From: Owenia fusiformis
Taxonomy: Eukaryota > Annelida > Polychaeta > Sabellida > Oweniidae
Reading direction: 5' to 3'
DNA: 64,000 nucleotides
Assembly: GCA_903813345.2 (NCBI GenBank)
Contig: CAIIXF020000009.1
Span: 5,266,030 to 5,330,029 of the forward strand
Position numbers and translations under genes: made by a program. This document shows, in pieces, positions 1-10,200 of the stretch; within the stretch, counting starts at the first letter, position 1; each line of letters starts with the position of its first letter. The notes under the pieces were generated by a model, which saw only the letters and a program-made list of their open reading frames with translations, searched no databases and was not told where the DNA came from.

Positions 1-376
1 TCCTAATGTTCCACACAATTTCTATGGAACTGATCCTAAATTCCCAAGTATGAACAACACTGAAGTTGAAGTCATCAGTGTTCTTAGTGATGATGAAGAT
101 ACTGACAAAACGCACCAAGAAGGGACTACAGCACTTATGTATGCAGCCATATATAATAGTGTTAGATGCGCCAAAGTATTACTCAAGCATGGTGCCAACA
201 TTCACGCTCGTGATAACAATGGACTGACAGCATATGAACATGCCATGAAAAACAAAAGTGTTGATGTTGCGCGCATTTTATTGAACTATAGAGCAAGGAA
301 AAAATCTGAGAAACCCATTGAAAGACTCGGTCCAGTTGTCCCTGTAGTAGAATCATCTTGCTGTATCATTCAATAA
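1..376 (+). CDS. Ankyrin-repeat protein, C-terminal part (left end cut by window)
   Basis: The frame is open from base 2 of the window to a stop at 374-376, so the first ATG visible (50) need not be the true start. It encodes at least one clear ankyrin repeat (TTALMYAAIYNS..., AKVLLKHGANIHARDNNG) and the start of the next (LTAYEHAMKNKSVDVARILL). A basic stretch (RARKKSEK) follows, and the protein ends in CCIIQ. The last four residues, CIIQ, fit a CaaX prenylation box, and the preceding Cys could be palmitoylated, so a membrane-anchored ankyrin adaptor is plausible (inference). No intron is visible in this part. It is transcribed opposite to PSMD12, whose missing 3' exons should lie further left, so this may be a gene nested in a PSMD12 intron or a retrocopy. 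Exact orthology not recognised. Confidence 0.6.
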   Translation, partial: PNVPHNFYGTDPKFPSMNNTEVEVISVLSDDEDTDKTHQEGTTALMYAAIYNSVRCAKVLLKHGANIHARDNNGLTAYEHAMKNKSVDVARILLNYRARKKSEKPIERLGPVVPVVESSCCIIQ

Positions 377-470
377 ACAATATGGCAAAACTATAGAATT
401 CACCAGAGATGAAGAGCCAAAACAATTAACCTCAATAAATGATATGATGCAAAAACCAGAACAATAATAT

Positions 471-972
471 CACACCGGAATAGCCAGACAACGGTTAAGT
501 CAGATACCGTTGTCACAAATGGCGGACATAACCGTCGCTTCAATTAGATTTTCATGAACTGTATGTTTAATAGAGCACCTAGACTAAATTCCTTGGGATC
601 AACAATCAATCAAAATGTCTTTATACTCATTGTACAGTTAATTATGTTCTACCATCGAAATGAATTTTGATTTAACCGATCAAAATGAGATATGGGACAA
701 TGGACACTGTTTTACCATATGCAGTTGTCTTTGTAAATTATTTCAAATTAAGATTCCGTTGTCATTGACGATATCGAAGACGCTATATTATGATCAAAAT
801 TGGGATTACATATGATACATCATCACAAGAGTTTAATAATACATGCACAGAATTAGCAACGATAAAATCCCATGAAATGAGGACCAAGTGATTAAAGAGT
901 TGAAAAGACGGTTGTGTCCGCCATTTGTGACAACGGTAACAGACTTTACCATTGTCAGGTTATTCCGGTGTG
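471..972. mobile_element. TIR element (MITE), 502 bp
   Basis: The two ends are imperfect inverted repeats of about 75 bp starting CACACCGGAATA and sharing the stretch CAAATGGCGGACA. The element is flanked by AATAT on both sides (466-470 and 973-977), which looks like a 5-bp target-site duplication. No transposase is encoded, so it is a non-autonomous DNA transposon. Confidence 0.75.
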
Positions 973-1117
973 AATATATGGTATGAAAAAATATTATAAA
1001 ATATGCAGTTCTACTTGAAACCAGTGTAAATATAAGTTCCTTTGATGTGAAAGTTTTGCACATAAAATAAAGAACAGAAACATTCAATGCGTTATTAATA
1101 AATAAATTAGAACTCAC

Positions 1118-4100
1118 CTCAGAGTCTTTCTCATCAAAGAACTTCAGGTTGATTTTCTTGCTGATGATCTGTGTTCTGATGTAGTCTTTCTTGGCTATAC
1201 AGAGTCTCATCTGCTCAAGGATGAACTCAACTTTCTCTTTCTTTTCCATAGAACCATAAGTCTCAACCTACAATGTAAATCAAGTAAAATTAAAAATCAA
1301 AATAAGTCGTGCATCAACCCCCTGAACATCCATCCCCATCAGTGCTTGAGCTAAGCTCCATTTTTCTGCTGGTCATACGGACTGCCACTTTTAATGTATC
1401 AGGTGGTCCGTAAAAAAACTTGCTGGTCAAATGACCAGCACTTTTCAAAAAGTTACTGGTCCGTATAAAATTGAACTGGTCATACATATATTTTACTGTT
1501 AATCAAAATAAAAGAATAAAAACATGAATTTTAATCTACTCTTATATTATAGCACCTTTCTACATCATATATTCATATTGACTAAAGATCTGCTGTGACT
1601 TTCATTAGATCCATTTCATCTTCTGAGTATGAATCACTGTCCCTGAAAGAAATATCTGAGTCTGACTCATAATCGGAATGATCAGAGTTACATGTATTAT
1701 TGTTTTTATCAAGTATAGGCAAAGTTCCTATTTAAAAAAATTTTGGGCATTTTGGTGTCACTCCGGTAAATAGCACTTCCTGGTAGGACAGTGTTTTTAA
1801 TACTTTAAAAACGAAGCCATGCCAACTTCAATGGTGTGTAAAGTAAGTTTAAGTGTATGCAATGTGGCCATTTGAGGTATGTATGTAAAGCTGAGGCCAA
1901 GTATTTTCTAAATGTGCCATTTTAAGAAAAAAATCGCAAGAATATAGTCCCGTAAACTGGAACTACTTTATTCGTTAATTTTCATCGGTGAAGCAGGGAT
2001 TTTACCTGAAAATGAGTCCCTATGTTGGCGTAGTGATATATAAAAATCGAGACGCAAACCCTATGTTAAATATAGTGTCAAGATGAAGGTTATGTATAGG
2101 GGAACGCAGAAATATAGTCGTTGTATGGGCTAGTTCGTTCTAAAATGGCGATATGTACCCCAGAACTTGAATTTTGTGATTTTTTTCAATATTTTTCAAT
2201 GATTTACAGGAGTGACACCTTTTTGATACTTCCGGTATTTCGGCCAATCAAATTCCTGGAGACATATACCCTAGCTGTTTCCTCGAGAAACTAATTTTAG
2301 ACCAATCAAAATCTTCGAATTATATCATGTTAAATTACTTGCTTTAGCGAAAACGGAGAGGAAACTAAAAATGAAATTTCGTAAACTTTTTCATCAAATT
2401 GATGATTCAGAATCATTGTATTCAAGGTAAGCAAATTGTACTTAAAGAAGCTACTTCGTTTTTGTGCCGGACATTCATAAGTTGGGGTAATCTGAGATAT
2501 GGTGTCCATGCCGGTCAAATTGACCATCAGTTTTTAAACTCAGCTGGTCCGTTCTATGAATCTGTCAGTCATGACCGACGGACCGACGCTTAGTTCAAGC
2601 ACTGATCCCCATTCTCTTTTATCCAGCAGAATGGGGCGAAATTAAATCCCAGTCAAATATTGGAAATCGCATTTAGTGAAATTCAGCACCTCTGAAGTAA
2701 AAGATTAGGTTTCATCCTGCTAAGAGTGTGATATTTGAGAACTGTAAATTGCTTTAATTTGGTGGACTGGGCGAATTTTGAAATTTTGGCTGCTATTTAT
2801 TTAGTTGAAAAAGTTACTTCTTATTTAAAGGTCTCATTACCTGAAGTTCCTGGAGAACATTGGCAGCTTCTTCGATCTCCCCAGCATCTTCTTTGATCTT
2901 TGCTAGGATCCTTGTCAATCTTGCTCTCTCGATCTCAACATAGATCTTCAATATTGGAATAATAAAAAATATTTCGAGTCAATTTCCTTTTTCAAAAACA
3001 TGAGTATTGTAGTATAGGGAGGAGACCAGCCATGAATTGTGATTTGCACAAAAGTTTCTGTCAAAGACCGAATTCAATATCTATACAATTGACATTATCA
3101 ATTAACTGTGCCATCTTTTGATCTATCAGAGAAACTATAATATATTGGCCAGATTGATGATTTCATTGATTGTAGGTAGCAATCTGTCCATGCAAAAATA
3201 GTATTAATTTCTTGCTAATTTAAAAAAATTAAAACCTATGAGATCATACATCTAGCCAATATATTCTAGTTTCTCGAACAGATAAAAAGATGGCACTTTT
3301 TCTCTGAAGCATATATTTGAGTAATACTGATCTGCAAAATAAGGGTCAATATCTTCATAAAAGTACGGAAAAAGTTTATTTTGTCACAGAAATGTAAAAA
3401 ATGCAAGTCAATAATTTTTCTCCAATTTTGACAGTACATTCTTTTCAAAATAGACAACTGACCCATAGATCAGCAACTTTACAATTTTGAAAATATAAAC
3501 ATTAGGATGACTACAGATAAGATATAGGCCATCACTTTCAAAAACTATTTGAAGGGCTCAATCCTGTTTTGAATAATATTGTAGCAGCTAGTTCAATCAA
3601 ATTCAGAGAGATTATATTCACAGCAAAAATGGGTACAAATACTTCTCAGAAGACTATTTTTAAAAATGATCATTACTATAATCAAACATTCTAAAATTAA
3701 TTCTAATATGATATGTGACGTCACAATAGCTAGAACAATTGATTTTCTGGTCTATATTGGAGTATGTATGACCACTAAAATTCATAAATGCAAATAGTTG
3801 TGTTGCTTGTCTGTTTATCATATTAGAATCATAACAAAGACCACGATTTTATGACTTATGTCATATATAACCTCAAATTTTATTCTGGCCATTACCAAAT
3901 ACCTCAATCGCTACTTGATTTGGGTCTTTTAACAATGAACAGAATAAATTTTTTGGTCATATATTACGCCATAAATCATAAAATCTTGGTGTTTATTCCT
4001 TAATTAATAATTAATGACACAAGTAAAATCCTACCTTCCCTGCAGTGACTGTTCTCAATGTGTCTATAAGCTTCAGTTTTGTTTCCATGTCAGGTGTTTT

Positions 4101-7100
4101 GTCAATGTATGTATAAGCCTCTTGTACCATCTTGGTAACAGCCTGTAATTTATAATGATAAATAAGACATGTAAGAACACATTAAGTAAACATCTCCAAT
4201 TATCATGGGATCTAGAGACTTTGTTTTCTTAATATTCAGTCTAAAAAGCTTGTATTTCACATTTCATTATCTTTACTGATTGAAGTGTATCTTTGTTCTT
4301 GAAAAATTATGTAAGCATGGATTAGAAAGAATTTTATTTTTATGTTTTTTATATTTTGTTTGTTTGAGAATTTCAAATGAGATTTTTTTCATCTCGAATT
4401 TTCCACACAACACCTTCAAACAAAAAATCGCATTTTATCCAAATTCTGCAGTCATTTTAGCACTCACTTAGCATTGATTTTGTACTAATAAATGTACCTG
4501 TTTGAGTTGTCCTCTCCTTTTAGTAAGCAGAATGATATTCTCATTGAGAGCATTCCATTCATTACATTGGAAACAAAACTTCACCACGGCAACCAAAATC
4601 CTGGATGTGGAATGCATGTCAGCAGCCTGAAGTACAAGATTTTCATGTTATATGACTTATTTATTAGACTTGATTTTATCATAATTGTAAAACGTTGTAT
4701 TTAAAATGAAGTATGATTCAATCATTGTTGATATAATCTAATATAACAAGACATTTCTGAGAATTTATCATTATTTTAAAGTCATCTCCTGGCAATTTTT
4801 AGTGAAACATTTTAGAATTTTTGTTCTTTGAGGATGTATTACTTTTTAGTTAAAGCATATTACACATGCAATGACCTCTTTACAGATAAAGGTAAAATGT
4901 AGAGATTAAGCTGATTACATAAATTAATGTCAGATATAATTATACTTACAGTTCTGGTCTGTTTTTCAAGGGCTAGAAGGGTATCAATAGCTTCACTAAG
5001 CTTACCATCCTAGAAAATAAATTACATGTCATGAGGATGATTATATGGAAGATACGGGCAAATTCGTTCTTTCTAGAAAGCCAATCGGATCCCATATACT
5101 TTTTACAGACCAAAATTCATTCAATGCACAGTATACCTGCATTACTACTTTTTTCAAGGCCTGACTGCGTCGCTAACATGCTAAATATAAGAGTTAGCTG
5201 ACGTTTGGGAGTCTGACTTACCTTCTAAAGGTTAGAACCCGAATCTTAATGAAACCATATCACCTTTGTTCCGTCAACCATGGAGCATTTGCCACAACAT
5301 CCAAGAGGTAAATCATGGATCGAGAAAATGAATGATTTCCTTGTAAGTTCCAGAAGTTTCAATAAGAAAAATTACCGAACATATGTGAAAACCGAATATT
5401 TGTTCGTTGTTTTCACGATTTACAGGTTCGTTTGTTCTTCAATGTTTTGGTCTAAATTATAAAGCATCACCAACAGGTCTTACTCTATTAATCGACTAAT
5501 ACAGCAGACGGCTCATATTTCTATGTAGCATTTCATTCAGACCAATAGTGGGAGTGTAGATCACGCAGTTTCGTTCGTTGCGTACTTCACTTGAAATTGG
5601 TAATTTTAAATATTGACTACTTCACTTAGCTTGGCGGATGTAGAACATTGCTTAATATTCTTTTAATTTTCACACCAGACATGCTTGGTTGACACGTCAA
5701 CAAAGTAAAGTTCAAGGGTCAATGCGTTATTTCGTGATAACTACAACGCCTTCCCGGAAGTCAACATTGATGAAAAATGAAAAAGTCGGAAAAGCATTTA
5801 CGCTAATTTCTATCAAATGCTATGTTTATGCATCATCATCGACGCAACAAAGGTGATATGGTTTCATTAAGACTCCCAAACGTCAGCTAACTCTTATATT
5901 TAGCATATTAGCGACGCAGTCAGGCCTTGAAAAAAGTAGTAAGAACATCCAACTTTACTCAATGAAGGTACAGTGTATGTGGATTATATTTCAGTTGAAG
6001 AATAGCAATCGTCCATTAGAGGCAGCGTAAAGATAGAAAGCAAATAGGGTTTCATGATCAGCGTACCATGTTTACATGGACTTAGAATAAGATAAACCGA
6101 ACTGAGGACTTACACATCTGGTTACTAGAGTCCATTTCACTGCTTCATTTCGTCAGTAGAACGGCAAATATAAGAAATTGGGAGACCATTGTGCAATAAT
6201 ATATGGAAAAGTATATTCATAATGTACATGAATGACATTTGTATATCTTGGATTGCTTCTAGTTTGGCTTATAAAGTGTGTGGCCTCTTATATTTGGATG
6301 TTTCTCTGCCATGTTATTTTCAATAAGATTAACATGGCTGAAATTCTTCAAATTACAAGACGGCACAGGCTTATTGCACAAAAAACTAAAAAATCTGAAA
6401 TATACAAATGTCATTCATGTACATTATGAACATACTTTTCCATATATTATTGCACAATGGTCTCCCAATTTCTTATTTTTGCCGTTCTACTGACGAAATG
6501 AAGCAGTGAAATGGACTCTAATACTGGATATGTAAGGCCTCGATTCGGTGATTCGGTAATTCGCAATGCACTCAGAAATAATTTCCAAAGTTTCAATGAT
6601 GCCGGACATTTTGAAATACTGGCACAGTTTCTTTAGACTTTTGAAATCTAACCTGAATTTCTATTGAACCCTCCCAAGACCAGAATGGAATTGGAACTAG
6701 ATAAACTAAACAAGAATGAATTTCAATGCACAAACAGTTGTGGAGGTGAAAAATCAAACCCACATTTATCTGGGTAATTACTAATAGGCCTCGGCTAATG
6801 ATCAGTGGCTTGGTTGATGTGGGCGATAGAGCTCTAATAGAGGATCTTTTTTCTTAAAATTTCCGAATAAATTCCTTCAAAAATGGTAAATTACTTTCAA
6901 CTCAATATAACAAGTTATCCAAAGTTCATATGTACTTATGAAATAAACGCCTTTCTGATAAAATAGGTGACTTGTTCACAATTTTTATTTTTTCAATTTT
7001 GATGCCGGTGACTTGCAAAAACACATCGGAGTCAATGATTATTTTCCTCGAAACTAGAAGTATTTGAAGTACAAATGTGGATTCAAAATAGTGTTTATAC

Positions 7101-7201
7101 ATTACCTTCACTAACTGCTCACATTTTGGCAGCTTTTCATCCATAGTGGAGCTGTAGTCCACCTCCATTTTCACCAATTTTCCTTCAGCTGCGTCCGCCA
7201 T
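1118..7201 (-). CDS. PSMD12: 26S proteasome non-ATPase regulatory subunit 12 (Rpn5), 5' six coding exons
   Basis: PSMD12/Rpn5 is a PCI-domain scaffold of the proteasome lid. Six coding exons are seen on the minus strand: 7106-7201 ([17 protein letters not shown]...), 4950-5009, 4498-4626, 4035-4142, 2841-2945 and 1118-1267. All have GT-AG borders and all are in phase 0, and they join into 216 residues. These align along their length with the N-terminal half of animal PSMD12; the run [16 protein letters not shown] in the sixth exon is nearly identical to the human protein. The family is about 455 residues long, so the C-terminal half with the PCI domain is missing from the window and should lie left of base 1. 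The start codon is 62 bp from the CENPM start on the other strand, so a shared promoter is likely. Introns contain several TIR elements. Confidence 0.93.
1338..2606. mobile_element. Candidate non-autonomous DNA transposon, 1.27 kb
   Basis: The ends are 18-bp inverted repeats with one mismatch (ATCAGTGCTTGAGCTAAG at 1338, its complement ending at 2606), both flanked by CCCC. No coding sequence could be recognised inside. It lies in a PSMD12 intron. The short TIR makes the call tentative. Confidence 0.45.
3108..3296. mobile_element. Short foldback element
   Basis: A 189-bp imperfect palindrome with arms of about 50 bp beginning GTGCCATCTTTT and containing ATATATTGGC near the inner end. It could be a very short MITE. 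It lies in a PSMD12 intron. Confidence 0.5.
5142..5942. mobile_element. Long-TIR MITE, about 800 bp
   Basis: Arms of about 100 bp (TTACTACTTTTTTCAAGGCC... through the AGTTAGCTGACGTTTGGGAG motif) are repeated in inverted orientation at the right end with few differences. The left arm carries a roughly 32-bp insertion relative to the right. No transposase is encoded. It lies in PSMD12 intron 1. Confidence 0.75.
6126..6520. mobile_element. Palindromic MITE, 395 bp
   Basis: Arms of about 120 bp starting TAGAGTCCATTTCACTGC are inverted repeats over almost their whole length, leaving a central loop of about 150 bp. TA at both ends suggests a Tc1/mariner-type target site. It lies in PSMD12 intron 1. 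Confidence 0.75.
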
Positions 7202-7263
7202 GTTTCCTTTCTTCTCGATACTGATGCGCCCTCTGTTGAGTGAGATTTTGCGGAATTTTTGAA
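7202..7263. promoter_or_regulatory. Bidirectional promoter / 5'UTR gap between PSMD12 and CENPM
   Basis: The two start codons (7201 minus, 7264 plus) are separated by only 62 bp, so both 5'UTRs and core promoters must overlap or extend into the neighbouring coding exons. I see no TATA box in the gap. Shared promoters are usual for head-to-head housekeeping genes; co-regulation here is inference. Confidence 0.6.
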
Positions 7264-10200
7264 ATGTCTTCCGCGATTTCTCCTTTCAGTAAAGTCCCTA
7301 GTTTGAACACTACAACTGTGCTTGTAAGTAATTCCTGTTTTTCTACATATTTGAAAGCAGAAAGAATCCGGAGAATATTATTTTCACTATATTCCACAAC
7401 GCATTTAGTAAAATGAAGACAGAAAGTAAAACTGAATAATTTTTGTTTTTTAGTGGGCGATAATAGAGTGTGTATAGGCATAGATACAGGGTGTTCCATA
7501 TGTTTCAGGAATGATGCTGTATTTTATTGGTTTTCTTTTCAATCTAGCTGATTTTTTGACAAAATGTGTCCAAATATGTTGTGAATAAGTTGGAAAAATT
7601 TCATTTCGACTACGTGGTGATATGATAGAGACGTTCAAATACATCAACTCATACTATGATGTCAACACAACAGCAACATTACCTAATTTCCAAGCAAGAG
7701 AAACACACAATAGAAGAGGAAATTCCCAACCACTCCTAAAAGCCAACTGCAAAACCTCAATGAGACAAAACACTTTCAGCCACAGGGTAACAAACAATTG
7801 GAACAGTCTCCCAGAGTACGTAGTGCAGTCAGTCCATGTCAACCAGTTCAAGAACCGCCTAGATGCACATTGGTATCACCATTCTTTAAAATTCAATTAC
7901 GAAATTGCTGGCGTACAAGTAGCCCCCAAGCTACGTTAGTTTCAAAAAGTATCAGAACTGTCATACAGGCAATGTCTGCCTAGGACGGAAAATTACTTAT
8001 AAACTTATAAACTTATATCATGAAACTCAATAGACTGAATAATATGGTTGCTATAGTAACCTAGGGGTAGGGTAGGTGGAGCAGGTGTAACAACGCGCAA
8101 AACATGACATTTTTGTAAAAGTAGTAGTTTTTGTATAAAGTGTTCAAAGTATTAATTTGTCATAGTTGCATCAAACTTGTTGGAAATTAAAAAGAATAAA
8201 GGTGGATTCCTGGAAATTAAAAATGTTATCACACCCTTCATTAGCCATCATCATTATTTCAGCATCTATCCCTTCCGCATTAGTTAGCGCTCTCACTGTT
8301 CTCGGATGTCAACATTTTGGATAATCGGTCTCAGTTTCCCTTCCAGATTTGAACCACTTGTACCACTCATACACTCTAGAGGTTACCATCATTGAGTCCC
8401 CATGTGGTTTCATTAGGAGTTTAATTGTGTCTGCTGTTATTCACACATGTGATGTCTTGTCACAGATTGTTGTGTGTTGCCTAAGTCGAAGGTTTTCCTT
8501 TGCTAATGACTTTTTCAAGATGGCTGCTCATCCAAAATTACCTGTGTTTATTCTCCTTTGTGACTCATGACTTGACAGGTGTTTAAATTGTGATGTGATC
8601 AAGGGTGGTGACATTTTATTTACTTTCTGGGAATCCACCTTCATTTTTGTTTAATTACTGACAAGTTTGATCCAACTCTGACAACCTAATACTTGGCCAC
8701 ACTTCATACAAAAAATCTATTTTTTACCAATTTTTCATATATTTGGGCGTTGTTACACCTGCTCCACCTACCCTACCCCTAGGTTACTATAGCAACCATA
8801 GAATTAAGACTACTGAACTTCACGATATGAAACTTTCTCAACTTATTCAAAACATGTTTAGACACATTGTGTCAAAAATTCAGTTAGATTGAAAAGAAAA
8901 TCAATAAAACACAGCATCATTCCTGAAACATATGGAACACCCTGTATACTAAAAATTCCACAGGAACAGGAACCTGTATCAAGTCCTAACATTCACCGGG
9001 TGACCGAACCTGAAAGAATATTCACATCCTGAAGTTACTTTATAACTGTAGATGTATGAGATCTATGGCTATTACGTATTCTTCCAGCGTCAGTAACCAA
9101 CAATGTCAATGACAATCGATGTCAGCTGTCCACAATTTGCATATTTGTCACACGTTTGATGAAGAAATTGAAGTCAGGCCAGCAAATACACATTTTTCTG
9201 ATTATTGTATATATTTCGGGAGAAGAACATCAAATATTTACTTGTAATTTGGAGGACAAAAGCACCTAAATCGTGAAAAGAAGAAATCATACCAAATGCT
9301 CATTTTCATTGCGGCCATTTTGATATGAGGCAAAACCTCCCTCGCTTCCAATTCCTTTCCAGTGCTTTAACTCAATGGAATAATAATGTTATTTATGATA
9401 CAAATTACAAAGCCAAGTACTAAGCAAATGTAAATAAGACCAATTGACCTTTTACAAGGAATGCTATACATGACGAACAATAATGATTGGTGTTAGCAGC
9501 AGCAATTCTTTAAGGTGCAAGTAAACCATGTTTCAGTATCAGACTTTGACAAATTAAAGGGGCAATAAAGCTTGTAGAGAGAAAATAGGAAAATTTTAAC
9601 TTTTTCTAAGCTATCAAGGCAACAGTTGGCTTAACGTCTTCTTCGACATACCTATTTTCTTAAAATGTATGGATAGTAGATGTTAGTCTTGATGAAATAT
9701 CCAAACTTAAATATATTTTGACACTGGTCCATGATCGTTGAATGGGCCCTCTGCACTACTTGTTGCACCTTTAAGGTGCCATGATACTTTACAGGAAATG
9801 ACGAAACAGGAAGTGACAAAAAATTATGCATTTTTAGACATTTTTTGAACAAAGATAACAGAGTTTTGTTTTGACCTCCAGTCAATTTAACTATTTCCAC
9901 ATATCATTTACATGATCATGATCACAATGTACATGGTCAGAATGACCCTAAACATGATGAAAAAACCTTTTCAGCACCTTAAAGATATGACCTAAAACAA
10001 GCTTCAAATAGGGGTGTGGCATTTTGTAACCCTCAAGAAACCTTTTAAGGAGTATCTGCCCTTACTGTCCTCTTTTTCCAATTCAATATCCATCTTATTT
10101 TTGACGATATTTTTGGTCTCATTCAAGTCAGGGACACTGAACTGAACTTCAGTTTTGGCTAAACATTAAGTTTTGAAATGCCTGTAACTTTTTCCCATTT

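Larger units (their letters stand above)
7487..8944. mobile_element. TIR element with TA flanks, carrying nested insertions
   Basis: The ends, CAGGGTGTTCCATATGTTTC at 7487 and its complement at 8944, continue as inverted arms of about 110 bp. Both are flanked by TA, as in Tc1/mariner-type elements. The interior is a stack: a truncated LINE (about 7609-8022) and a palindromic element (8043-8800). It lies in CENPM intron 1. Confidence 0.75.

Noticed and set aside
7185-7499. Minus-strand frame covering the CENPM first exon
   Set aside because: It is the antisense of CENPM exon 1 and the bidirectional promoter; it has no homology and conflicts with the PSMD12 start.
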